DNA of 64,000 nucleotides from Planktosalinus sp963975935. GTDB lineage: Bacteria > Bacteroidota > Bacteroidia > Flavobacteriales > Flavobacteriaceae. This document shows, piece by piece, positions 43,467 to 51,540 of the stretch. Under the pieces are notes generated by a model. It saw only the letters and a program-made list of their open reading frames with translations. It made no database searches and had not been told where the DNA came from. The position numbers and the translations under genes are program-made. The stretch is taken from assembly GCA_963975935.1 (NCBI GenBank), contig CAXBIQ010000002.1, forward strand, positions 238,998-302,997, given 5' to 3'. Each line of letters opens with the position of its first letter. Positions within the stretch are counted from its first letter, which is position 1.

Positions 43467-44670
43467 CAGCGTTGGTTTTAAATTTTCTTATTTTGTTATA
43501 TATGTTTTTTAATTCCTGATTTGTAATCTCCTGTTTTTCCTGATATTTTTTAATGTGTTCAAAAAGTTCTTTGGTTTCCTCGAATGTGTTTCCGCTGCGG
43601 AAGGATACTTCCTTTAAAAAAGAAGTATTGACGTTTTCGGTTTGTACCCTGAGTTTTGTGCGAATAAATTCCAGGAATTGTGAGGTGATTTTCGTGAAAA
43701 TTTCCTTGTTATCCTTTTTGTCCCGGTAAATACCTGAAATGGTTTGGGTATATTCATAGGTTTTATTTGAAAGCGGATTGACGATGGGGATGTTCCTTTG
43801 CTTTCGTTTGCCTTCAAAAATAACAAACAAAAAAACACCTGTAAGCATAAAATAATACGCCCATTTTAAATGCCTGTTGTTCAGGATTATTTTTAGGGGA
43901 GAAACATCAATCCGTTTTCCTGTTTTGTAGTAATTATCCCAGTAAATTGTATTATCGTTATTGATATAAGAAAGCACATTGCCGGTGTGTTGATAATTAG
44001 TATTGTCAAGTAAAAAATAATTTGAAAAGATTTCAGGCTGGTTATGCAAGAAAATAAAACCATCTTCATGGGGTATTTTCAGAAAATTAATTTCGGGCTC
44101 TGTCATAGCGAGCGTGTCTTTATAAACCTGTGAAACACCCAGCACTATATGGGATAACGTATCAATTTCAGAAAAATATGTAACGCTTAAATCCCGTGGT
44201 ATGTGAAATGGTTGGGCTTCTTTTAATTCTTCGTGGACTAAATTTAAAAGGGGTTCTGTATTGATCTGGTCATATAAATAAAACGTTTCCACATCAAGTT
44301 TTAAACTGTCCAGAAGGTTTTGACTGTGATAGTTGGCAGAGATAAACAAGGTGTTCCCTTCAGCGGTCCATTCAAGTAGGTTCTCCATTTCTGCATCATC
44401 AAACTGAATATAGTTATTTATAAACAAATAAGTACCTTCAAATTCTTCTTCCTGAACCTGCACATAAGGCGGAATGTTTTTTTCCTCAAAAGTACCCTTG
44501 TAAGTTTGCTCAAGCAAATCGTGCAAGACATAGGTTCCTAAGGGTATCTTGTCACTTTTACTGTAGCTGGGAAACCAGTTAACAGGCACAGGTTTAGAGG
44601 CTTCTAAATAGATAAGGATACCCAGCAGCAGGAAAAAAACAACGAACCCTATTTTTTGAAGTCTACTCAC
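43453..44670 (-). CDS. DUF4350 domain protein
   Basis: A 405-aa protein with an N-terminal membrane helix (about residues 7-23), an exported DUF4350 domain (PLGTYVLHDLLEQ, FINNYIQFDDAEMENLLEWTAEGNTLFISANYH, a GATase-like fold by family description), another helix near residues 275-295, and a charged cytosolic tail. The start codon is GTG (44668-44670), because no ATG lies at the conserved N-terminus; the gene overlaps DUF4129 by 8 bases and moxR by 14. Its role is unknown; in this cluster it is always found with DUF4129 and MoxR-DUF58. Confidence 0.82.
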   Translation of the reverse strand: MSRLQKIGFVVFFLLLGILIYLEASKPVPVNWFPSYSKSDKIPLGTYVLHDLLEQTYKGTFEEKNIPPYVQVQEEEFEGTYLFINNYIQFDDAEMENLLEWTAEGNTLFISANYHSQNLLDSLKLDVETFYLYDQINTEPLLNLVHEELKEAQPFHIPRDLSVTYFSEIDTLSHIVLGVSQVYKDTLAMTEPEINFLKIPHEDGFIFLHNQPEIFSNYFLLDNTNYQHTGNVLSYINNDNTIYWDNYYKTGKRIDVSPLKIILNNRHLKWAYYFMLTGVFLFVIFEGKRKQRNIPIVNPLSNKTYEYTQTISGIYRDKKDNKEIFTKITSQFLEFIRTKLRVQTENVNTSFLKEVSFRSGNTFEETKELFEHIKKYQEKQEITNQELKNIYNKIRKFKTNADGNQ

Positions 44671-45424
44671 GAGGTCCTGATATTTGATTGTTCATATTTC
44701 CAAACATCTTTTGTGCTTTTAAAAAGTCACTTTCAGAAACTTCAAAACTTCCATACCAGATATACTCATAGATATTGGTTATTTTCCTGAATGTATTTGC
44801 TAACGGCTCTTTTATTATTTCTCGGGCATAATCGCTGTTGGTCTTGTCATACTCATAGTTGATAAGCCCTGCATCTGTCAGCTTCTTGAGAGCTTGTAAA
44901 AAATAATAGCGCACCGCAAGCCTGTAGTTCTTGTCCTGCAATGCACTGTCAATGAGGTCCTGAATGTTTTTACTTTTGATAATCTCTTCTTCAGCTGTAA
45001 AGAAAACTTCAGCCTGCTTTTCTGAACGGAACAATTTTGCTCCGGGATTTAAACGGTAAAAAAGCCAGACCAGAAATGCTATAATGAATCCAATGATGAG
45101 GTATGGAAATATTTTAAATAAAAACAACAAAAAACTATTTGACTTAAAATCTCCAAATAGCCACGTCCAGAAGTTTACCCAGCCCCGGTAGAGCCAGTTT
45201 TTAAAACGCTGCCAGAAGTTTTCTTCAGCAACGTGTTCTGTATAGTCAAAATGGGGGTCATCCTGATATTTTTCTAATATAGATGTGTCAAATTCAGGTG
45301 GCACAACGGTACTTTCATGATCATAGATAATAGTTTTGGGGGGTTGCTGTGCAAGGGTGTCTTCCTGCGCAACGACAGTTTCCGCTGAAATCAAAGTAAA
45401 TGCTATGACAAAAATGTATTTCAC
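44663..45424 (-). CDS. DUF4129 domain membrane protein
   Basis: A 253-aa protein with a signal peptide (VKYIFVIAFTLISAETVVAQ), an exported region with HFDYTEHVAEENFWQRF, a transmembrane helix (about residues 115-140) and a C-terminal cytosolic DUF4129 domain (AVRYYFLQALKKLTDAGLI). An ATG at 45490 would overlap the upstream gene by 62 bases and put 22 charged residues before the signal. The GTG at 45424 starts 4 bases after the upstream stop (TAA GCGG GTG) and exposes a normal signal peptide, so I prefer GTG. The choice is inference. It belongs to the MoxR-DUF58 operon. Confidence 0.78.
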   Translation of the reverse strand: MKYIFVIAFTLISAETVVAQEDTLAQQPPKTIIYDHESTVVPPEFDTSILEKYQDDPHFDYTEHVAEENFWQRFKNWLYRGWVNFWTWLFGDFKSNSFLLFLFKIFPYLIIGFIIAFLVWLFYRLNPGAKLFRSEKQAEVFFTAEEEIIKSKNIQDLIDSALQDKNYRLAVRYYFLQALKKLTDAGLINYEYDKTNSDYAREIIKEPLANTFRKITNIYEYIWYGSFEVSESDFLKAQKMFGNMNNQISGPRE

Positions 45425-45428
45425 CCGC

Positions 45429-46298
45429 TTATTTGCTTTCGCCCAATTGGTCAATGGTTTCCAATGTTCCTGTAAAGTTTTTTCTTTCATTGAGGTTATA
45501 ATAAACCATCGCTATTGAAATAATAAGTAAAGTAAACATAGTATATTGAGCAATCATGGCAATAACCTCCAGGGTGATACTGAACCAGTCAATAATTTCA
45601 AATGGGTTCGCTGAAATTTCCTCACTCATGGTGAATCCCTTAAAAAAGATATAAAACAATTGAGGGATTTGAAAAATGAGCATGATTACATAATAGAGGA
45701 TGTAGATCACAATAAAAGTGGCAAAGGTGATCCACCATTCATCCTTAATGAGTTTAAAACTATCTCCAATAGAAGCAATTACATCTTTTCTTTCAAAAAC
45801 AAGAATTGGGGCACTCAAAGCTAAACATACCCCCAGATAAACACCGGGAAGAAAGCACAAAACAATTCCAAAGCCAACAATAAGCCCAACCAAGATATTT
45901 AAGCCCAGCATGCTCCAGAAGAATCTTTTAACACCGTCAGAAACCTCCTGACGGTCTACCTTGCCTTGATGGGCAACATAAGACTTTATGTAGCACAACA
46001 CGGTTGCATATAATAGTGAGTAAAAGGCAAGCACAGAAAAAACAAACAATAATAAGGATATAACCGTACTGATGCTGAATACTTCAAAAGGAGTTGATGT
46101 AGATAAAAAGCTTTGAAACCCACCAAAAGTACTTTGCATATAATAGATATAGCAAACCACTACAAGCAAAAGCACAGGACCTGCTATGCGGAGAAGTAAA
46201 CTTCCCAAATCACGCCATTCCAAACGTATGAATTTGAAAACGTCAGTTAATATCGCTCCCAGTTCACGTTGCTTCTTAAATTCTACATATTCTTTCAT
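45429..46298 (-). CDS. Polytopic membrane protein of the MoxR-DUF58 operon
   Basis: A 289-aa membrane protein of about six helices, resembling the DUF975/glycerophosphodiesterase membrane-domain type (LNILVGLIVGFGIVLCFLPGVYLGVCLALSAPILVFER). No catalytic motif is apparent. It lies between the SpoIIM-like gene (2-base gap) and DUF4129, the same order I recall in other Flavobacteria. Its N-terminus MKEYVEFKKQRELGAILTDVFKFI is cytosolic. It may form a membrane scaffold with SpoIIM and RDD proteins; that is speculation. Confidence 0.75.
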   Translation of the reverse strand: MKEYVEFKKQRELGAILTDVFKFIRLEWRDLGSLLLRIAGPVLLLVVVCYIYYMQSTFGGFQSFLSTSTPFEVFSISTVISLLLFVFSVLAFYSLLYATVLCYIKSYVAHQGKVDRQEVSDGVKRFFWSMLGLNILVGLIVGFGIVLCFLPGVYLGVCLALSAPILVFERKDVIASIGDSFKLIKDEWWITFATFIVIYILYYVIMLIFQIPQLFYIFFKGFTMSEEISANPFEIIDWFSITLEVIAMIAQYTMFTLLIISIAMVYYNLNERKNFTGTLETIDQLGESK

Positions 46299-46300
46299 AA

Positions 46301-47284
46301 TTACAGGGGTAAAGTGTTTTGGTTAAAGGTATTTTGTTTTTTCTTAAGTTTTAAAGGGTAATAGACATAATAAAAAAGAATGATGAAAAGCGATGACCCA
46401 ATAATCAATATGGCAAGCCAGTCAGGCATTTCAGTAATGCGGGTAACATAACCTTCCAGAAAACCGGCAACAATAAAAAAAGGAATGGTGCTCAGTAAAA
46501 TTTTCAATCCGTCTTTGGCACCTTTTATAAATGATTGCAAGCGGGTATAAGTACCGGGAAAGAGAATACTGTTTCCCAGAACAAGTCCGGCACAACCAGC
46601 CACAATAATTACTGAAATTTCTATGGTACCGTGTATCCAGATAGTTCTTACCGATTCCCATAATAGTCCATGATCATAAAAAAAATATTGAAACGAACCC
46701 AGCATAATAGCATTGCGCATCAATATAAACAAGGTTCCGATACTAAGAAAAATACCGAAAACAAAAGCGTTTAAAGCAACCCTGATGTTATTGATGGTAA
46801 TACCTAAAAACATTTCAACCTGCCCCATTTTCTTGTAGACTGCCATAGGGTCTCCTTTTTCAATATTGTCCAGGGTCATGTTCACATAACCATCACCCAT
46901 TATGAGCCTCACAAAATCACCATCTGTAGCAGATGAAAACGCACCCACGGCCGAAAACAAAACAAAAGTGATAAAAGCAATGAGCAATTGCTTTTGGTAC
47001 GCCGCAAAAAAAAGAGGAAATTCCTTGGTGTAAAAAGTAATAAACCTGTTTCTTGATTCGCGTTTGTTTTTATAGATTTTCTGGTGTGCCAGAACAGAGA
47101 GTCCGTTGAGGTATGTGAGTGTATTGCTCCGGGGATAGAACGTCTGGGCATAACTCAGGTGGTCTGTGACTTCTATATAGAGTGCACTGAGTTCATCAGG
47201 ATTAATTTGAATATTATTCCTGAGAACATTTTCAAATCTTAACCATTTGTCTTTATTTTGTTTTACAAAAGCTGCCTCGCGCAT
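46301..47284 (-). CDS. Stage II sporulation protein M-like (SpoIIM) membrane protein
   Basis: A 327-aa inner-membrane protein with five to six helices in the C-terminal two thirds, matching the SpoIIM/DUF95 family (HGTIEISVIIVAGCAGLVLGNSILFPGTYTRLQSF). The name comes from Bacillus and does not imply sporulation here. The frame can begin with TTG at 47290, but the ATG at 47284 is only two codons inside and is preferred. It begins the leftward MoxR-DUF58 operon, 36 bp from the divergent RDD gene, so one short region drives both. Confidence 0.85.
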   Translation of the reverse strand: MREAAFVKQNKDKWLRFENVLRNNIQINPDELSALYIEVTDHLSYAQTFYPRSNTLTYLNGLSVLAHQKIYKNKRESRNRFITFYTKEFPLFFAAYQKQLLIAFITFVLFSAVGAFSSATDGDFVRLIMGDGYVNMTLDNIEKGDPMAVYKKMGQVEMFLGITINNIRVALNAFVFGIFLSIGTLFILMRNAIMLGSFQYFFYDHGLLWESVRTIWIHGTIEISVIIVAGCAGLVLGNSILFPGTYTRLQSFIKGAKDGLKILLSTIPFFIVAGFLEGYVTRITEMPDWLAILIIGSSLFIILFYYVYYPLKLKKKQNTFNQNTLPL

Positions 47285-47320
47285 GCACAATTTATTATCT
47301 TTCCCAAAGAAACATATTTA

Positions 47321-48034
47321 ATGGATAATTTTCAAATTGAAACTGCACAAAATGTCACAATCTCACAAAATATAGCGGGGATTGGAGACCGCATTCTGGC
47401 TTATATAATTGACAGTGTTTTAATTGGTATTTATTTTCTTCTTGTAATTTTATTTTTTGGCGCTATAGATATTGGCCAGGACAGCATGTTTATATTTATT
47501 ATGACGGTCGCTTTACCTGTTTTTTTATATCACTTGCTTTGGGAAACCTTTTGGAACGGACAAAGCCCGGGGAAAGCAGCAATGAAAATCAGGGTGGTCA
47601 AACTTGATGGCTCTAAACCCTCATTTTCCAATTATTTACTGCGGTGGTTGCTGCGTCTTGTGGATATTAGTTTTACAAGTGGTGCACTTGCAGTAGTGGT
47701 TATACTTTTGAATGGGAGAGGACAGCGCCTGGGTGATCTCGCAGCAGCTACAACGGTGATTACGGAAAAGAAGATTAGCTCAATTTCAGACACACTCCTC
47801 GTGGAGCTTCCCGAAGGATATGTGCCAAAATACCCCCAGGTTACCGTTTTTAATGATACCGAAATCCAGACTATAAAATCCATTTACCACAATGCCCGAA
47901 GAGCCGGTAATCACAACATTATTTTAAAGCTTTCAGATAAAGTTGCCGGTGTTCTTGAGGTGACTACAACCGAAAGACCCATACAATTTATTGACACCGT
48001 TATCAAAGATTATAACTTTTATACCCGCCAGTAA
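47321..48034 (+). CDS. RDD family membrane protein
   Basis: A 237-aa protein with an RDD domain: IGDRILAYIIDSVLIGIYFLLVIL at about residues 19-42, WETFWNGQSPGKAAMKIRVV and RGQRLGDLAAATTVI, giving three helices with the Arg and Asp residues that name the family. About 75 soluble residues follow. The ATG at 47321 is chosen over an upstream frame (47258) that would overlap the SpoIIM gene. It is divergent from SpoIIM in the MoxR-DUF58 neighbourhood and overlaps the next gene by one base (TAATG). Confidence 0.88.
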   Translation: MDNFQIETAQNVTISQNIAGIGDRILAYIIDSVLIGIYFLLVILFFGAIDIGQDSMFIFIMTVALPVFLYHLLWETFWNGQSPGKAAMKIRVVKLDGSKPSFSNYLLRWLLRLVDISFTSGALAVVVILLNGRGQRLGDLAAATTVITEKKISSISDTLLVELPEGYVPKYPQVTVFNDTEIQTIKSIYHNARRAGNHNIILKLSDKVAGVLEVTTTERPIQFIDTVIKDYNFYTRQ

Positions 48035-48654
48035 TGAATTTATACTTAATCATTGACATTTTAGGGACCATTGCTTTTTCAATTTCAGGGGTGCTCACAG
48101 CCATGCACAAACGTCTGGATGTATTCGGGATTTTTATAATTGCTTTTGTAACGGCAGTGGGAGGTGGTACCCTGCGCGATGTTTTGTTAAAGGTGAATAT
48201 CACCTGGATGCATGAAATGACCTATGTTTATGTGATTTTTGGATCTGCCATTCTTGCTATTATATTCAGGAAAAAGCTCAATTATGTACGCAAATCACTC
48301 TTCCTCTTTGATACAATTGGGATTGCTTTATATACACTGGTAGGGATTGAAAAAGGTATTCAAATGGATTTGCACCCCATAATTTGTGTTGCTTTGGGAA
48401 CCATGTCGGCTTGTTTTGGAGGGGTTATAAGGGATATTCTCTGTAATGAGATTCCCATTATTTTCAGGAAAGAAATTTATGCAACTGCCTGCATTCTGGG
48501 GGGCATATTTTACTTCTTGCTGAGTTATTTTCCCATTGACCCAAACTGGGTTGTTGTTTTCTCAGGGTCTACAGTAATAACGGTAAGGCTGCTGGCAGTA
48601 AAATTTAAACTGTCACTCCCTTCAGTGTATAAAAAAAGCGATATTATTCCTTAA
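48034..48654 (+). CDS. TRIC/YadS family membrane channel (UPF0126)
   Basis: A 206-aa inner-membrane protein with six to seven helices and the internal repeat of the TRIC/YadS family: FSISGVLTAMHKRLDVFGIFIIAFVTAVGGGTLRDVL near the N-terminus and CFGGVIRDILCNEIP in the second half, with GGGTxRD and GGxxRD motifs. Family members pass monovalent cations, and some transport glycine. It is coupled to the RDD gene (start inside its stop) and overlaps the convergent cyclophilin gene by 11 bases at 48644-48654. Confidence 0.88.
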   Translation: MNLYLIIDILGTIAFSISGVLTAMHKRLDVFGIFIIAFVTAVGGGTLRDVLLKVNITWMHEMTYVYVIFGSAILAIIFRKKLNYVRKSLFLFDTIGIALYTLVGIEKGIQMDLHPIICVALGTMSACFGGVIRDILCNEIPIIFRKEIYATACILGGIFYFLLSYFPIDPNWVVVFSGSTVITVRLLAVKFKLSLPSVYKKSDIIP

Positions 48655-49360
48655 GGGTTGCTTTGATAAAGACATTGTACAAAGGCCAATCGCCATCATC
48701 AGTTTCCAAAGCAGCAATGGTATCAACCACATCCATTCCTGAAAGCACTTTTCCAAACACCGTGTAATTAGGGTCGAGATGGTGCGCTCCTTTAGGGCCT
48801 TGAACAATATAAAACTCAAAGGCAGATGAGCGGTCATCAGGGTTGTCACGGTATTCTTTGGCAGCGGCCAAGGCACCCCGGCGGTGTTTATGGATTATTT
48901 CTGCAGGCAAGGTGTATTTCCCCATCCTCCCGCGCATTTTACTGGTTTCAACCCGGTCACTGTTTCCACCCTGGACCATAAAATCGTTTACGACACGGTG
49001 GAAAAAGGTAGTGTTGAGGTATCCGTTTTTAATCAAATAGATAAAGTGAGCTCGGTGAATGGGGGTGTTGTTGTACAGTTCCAGTTCAATTACACCGTGG
49101 GGCGTTTCTAGATTTACAAAACGCTCAGGGTTTTCCTTGCCATAATTGAGTAAAAAATCTTCTAAGGTGTCATTGGTGAGTTTGACAATTTTGTGCAGCG
49201 TATCTTCTTCTTTCTCAAGCTCAACCACTTCTTCAACATCACGTGCTTTTACAAGTGTGTCTGTTTTGACATCTTTATCAATCGTTTCCTCTTGTTTTTT
49301 TTTATCTTCACAATTCAGGAAAAAGAAACAGACAAGTATAATTAGAATCGACTTTTGCAT
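48644..49360 (-). CDS. Cyclophilin-type peptidyl-prolyl isomerase lipoprotein
   Basis: A 238-aa exported folding catalyst. The signal peptide ends in a lipobox (FFFLNCEDKKK), an acidic linker follows (residues 20-75), and the cyclophilin domain begins near TPHGVIELELYNNTPIHRAHFIYL with the catalytic FHRVVNDFMVQGG. Active-site Arg and Phe are present. Its start codon (49358-49360) is 2 bp away from the start of the divergent NUDIX gene, so its promoter must lie in that gene: TACCTTTG is found there at 49394-49401. It overlaps the TRIC gene tail by 11 bases. Confidence 0.92.
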   Translation of the reverse strand: MQKSILIILVCFFFLNCEDKKKQEETIDKDVKTDTLVKARDVEEVVELEKEEDTLHKIVKLTNDTLEDFLLNYGKENPERFVNLETPHGVIELELYNNTPIHRAHFIYLIKNGYLNTTFFHRVVNDFMVQGGNSDRVETSKMRGRMGKYTLPAEIIHKHRRGALAAAKEYRDNPDDRSSAFEFYIVQGPKGAHHLDPNYTVFGKVLSGMDVVDTIAALETDDGDWPLYNVFIKATLKE

Positions 49361-49362
49361 GT

Positions 49363-50004
49363 ATGAAGTTTAATGAGTTTAAGAGTTCGCTTTCAAAGGT
49401 AAAAAATTTAGCACTTCCGGGCGAAGATATTCAGCTAAAAATGGCTCCTGTTGAACGATTGCGTGAATTGAAACTTCAGGCAAAAAACCAAAGCAGCGCC
49501 CGCAGGGCGGGAGTGATGGTACTCTTTTATCCCGATGAGAATGAAATCACAAAATTAATACTCATTCTTCGCAAAACCTATAAAGGAGTGCATTCCGGTC
49601 AGGTGGGCTTTCCCGGTGGCAGGTATGAAATGGAAGACAGTGATATGCAGGATACTGCCTTACGGGAAACAGAAGAAGAAATCGGGATTCCCAGAAGCCA
49701 TATTCTGGTTTATAAACAACTCTCAGAGATATATATTCCCCCAAGTAATTTTATGGTACACCCATATCTGGGAATTACAGAACAAACCCCGAGGTTCATA
49801 CCCCAGGAATCTGAAGTGGAGGCCTTGATCGAGGTTCCTTTGCTGCATTTTCTGGATGAGAGCATTATCATTACAAGAAAATTAACAACTTCTTATGCTG
49901 TTGATATTGAAGTGCCGGCCTTTCAGCTCAATGATTTTGTGGTATGGGGAGCTACGGCAATGATTTTAAGCGAAGTAAGGCACTTGTTAAAAGAAGTGCT
50001 GTAA
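49363..50004 (+). CDS. NUDIX hydrolase (CoA pyrophosphatase-like)
   Basis: A 213-aa cytosolic pyrophosphohydrolase. The Nudix box is complete: GGRYEMEDSDMQDTALRETEEEIGI, with the UPF0035-like LRKTYKGVHSGQVGFPGG just before it, a mark of CoA pyrophosphatases (NudL). Substrate is thus probably coenzyme A or a derivative. The ATG at 49363 is next to the cyclophilin ATG (49360) on the other strand with only two bases between. The gene is followed by the acyltransferase gene after 70 bases. Confidence 0.9.
   Translation: MKFNEFKSSLSKVKNLALPGEDIQLKMAPVERLRELKLQAKNQSSARRAGVMVLFYPDENEITKLILILRKTYKGVHSGQVGFPGGRYEMEDSDMQDTALRETEEEIGIPRSHILVYKQLSEIYIPPSNFMVHPYLGITEQTPRFIPQESEVEALIEVPLLHFLDESIIITRKLTTSYAVDIEVPAFQLNDFVVWGATAMILSEVRHLLKEVL
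49394..49401 (-). promoter_or_regulatory. Probable cyclophilin promoter -7 box inside the NUDIX gene
   Basis: The minus strand reads TACCTTTG, an exact TAnnTTTG match, within NUDIX codons 11-13. The start would be near 49387, about 27 bases upstream of the cyclophilin ATG. Confidence 0.45.
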
Positions 50005-50017
50005 ATATGCTTTTTTG

Positions 50018-50025
50018 TATCTTTG
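50018..50025 (+). promoter_or_regulatory. Probable acyltransferase promoter -7 box
   Basis: TATCTTTG, an exact TAnnTTTG match, lies 49 bases before the ATG at 50075 and inside the upstream extension of that frame, which argues against the earlier start. Confidence 0.5.
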
Positions 50026-50074
50026 CCGTCCTTTTAGATTACTGAATTTAAATGTAACCTCAAAATTGACATCT

Positions 50075-50878
50075 ATGGGATTGTTTAAAAAAAATCCTTT
50101 CGGGCATATACTTTTCTTAAAGCTTTGGTTAATACGTATTTTGGGCGCTATGACTCATAGGCGCTTCAAGGGTTTTAACGAATTACAGATTGAAGGTTCT
50201 GATATTATCCGTTCACTTCCTGAAAACGGGGTGCTGTTTGTTTCAAACCACCAGACGTATTTTGCAGATGTGGTTGCAATGTTCCACGTCTTTAACGCCA
50301 GCTTGAGCGGAAGGGACGATACCATCAAAAACATCGGGTATTTATGGAACCCAAAATTGAATATTTATTATGTCGCTGCACGCGAAACCATGAAATCAGG
50401 CTTGTTGCCCAAAATACTTGCTTATGCCGGCTCCATCAGTATTGACAGGACATGGCGTGAAAAGGGAAAAGAAGTCAATCGCCAGGTGAAAATGAGCGAT
50501 ATCAGTAATATTGGAATGGCTCTGGATGACGGCTGGGTAATCACCTTCCCGCAGGGAACCACAAAACCGTGGAAGCCCATCAGAAGGGGGACAGCTCACA
50601 TTATTAAACATTATAAACCCATCGTGGTGCCCATTGTAATTGATGGCTTCAGAAGGTCTTTCGATAAGAAGGGAATACGCATCAAAAAACGGGGTATCCT
50701 GCAAACCATTGAAATCAAAGAGCCGCTTCAATTTGATTATGAAAATGAAAGCATTGATGATATCGTAAAAAAACTGGAGTATGCTATTGAGCAACATCCT
50801 TCATTTCTAAAGGTCATCCCTGTAGATGAGCTGGAAAAAGAAGAAGAATTGAATGTGCAACGCCAGTGGAAGTATTAA
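50075..50878 (+). CDS. 1-acyl-glycerol-3-phosphate acyltransferase-like protein
   Basis: A 267-aa PlsC-family acyltransferase, probably in phospholipid or aminolipid synthesis. The first motif reads NHQTYFAD, that is His-x5-Asp, where the canonical motif is NHxxxxD; the third motif reads FPQGTTKPW in place of FPEGTR. Both differences suggest a separate Bacteroidota branch with an adapted site, not a broken gene, because the rest of the fold is well kept. The frame is open to 50015, but the ATG at 50075 follows a promoter box. It is convergent with the membrane gene of the sigma operon. Confidence 0.8.
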   Translation: MGLFKKNPFGHILFLKLWLIRILGAMTHRRFKGFNELQIEGSDIIRSLPENGVLFVSNHQTYFADVVAMFHVFNASLSGRDDTIKNIGYLWNPKLNIYYVAARETMKSGLLPKILAYAGSISIDRTWREKGKEVNRQVKMSDISNIGMALDDGWVITFPQGTTKPWKPIRRGTAHIIKHYKPIVVPIVIDGFRRSFDKKGIRIKKRGILQTIEIKEPLQFDYENESIDDIVKKLEYAIEQHPSFLKVIPVDELEKEEELNVQRQWKY

Positions 50879-50891
50879 AAAACTTCTCAAT

Positions 50892-51536
50892 CTACACCTC
50901 AATGCGTTCAAGTTCGCGGTAGTTCCTTTTGAGTTTTCCCAAGAGAATTCCATAAATCAACCTGTAAAATAACAAGAGCAATAAGATCATTACAATTCCT
51001 GCAATTACCTGAACTATAAAAAAGACAGTAATAAAGTCATCAGGGTTTTTAATTTCTGATCCATAGGAATCAGCCATTATCTGAAGGAGCAATTCACTCT
51101 GGGTGTAATAAAATATATTGATAATAATTATAGTGAGCGCAAAGGCTACAAGATTGTATATTACAAAATAACGCACCGTTTTCCGTGTTTTTAGTATACT
51201 TCTCATCAGCGTTTTGGTGTTGTCTGTAACCTTGATGGTTGTATAGTTTTTATAGAAATAATAGATAAAAACAAACACTACCAGATAATGGAGAATATTA
51301 AAACCATATAATATGGGTGTTGCACCCAGTTTTTCAATAACTTCAAATGAAGATTTTGGAGTAATTAAGAAAATTCCCATCCAAAAAACCAATTCCAGTA
51401 TACTGATGATAAAAATCCATTTCACGATAGAAGTAGATCTTTTGAACAACATATTATATATTTGATTGTAGGAAAGTTTGGGCTCTGTTTGCCCTTTCTC
51501 CTTCCAGTCTTTTTTTAAAATTTCTAACTCATCCAT
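50892..51536 (-). CDS. Membrane protein paired with ECF sigma factor
   Basis: A 214-aa protein with an N-terminal cytosolic part (MDELEILKKDWKEKGQTEPKLSYNQIYNML) and four predicted helices (about residues 40-60, 75-95, 115-140, 165-195). It lies 4 bases after the sigma factor gene, the usual place for an anti-sigma factor. The N-terminal segment does not show a clear ZAS or FecR-type motif, so regulation by binding is only inferred from context. Equivalent pairs are common in Flavobacteria. Confidence 0.75.
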   Translation of the reverse strand: MDELEILKKDWKEKGQTEPKLSYNQIYNMLFKRSTSIVKWIFIISILELVFWMGIFLITPKSSFEVIEKLGATPILYGFNILHYLVVFVFIYYFYKNYTTIKVTDNTKTLMRSILKTRKTVRYFVIYNLVAFALTIIIINIFYYTQSELLLQIMADSYGSEIKNPDDFITVFFIVQVIAGIVMILLLLLFYRLIYGILLGKLKRNYRELERIEV

Positions 51537-51540
51537 AGCT

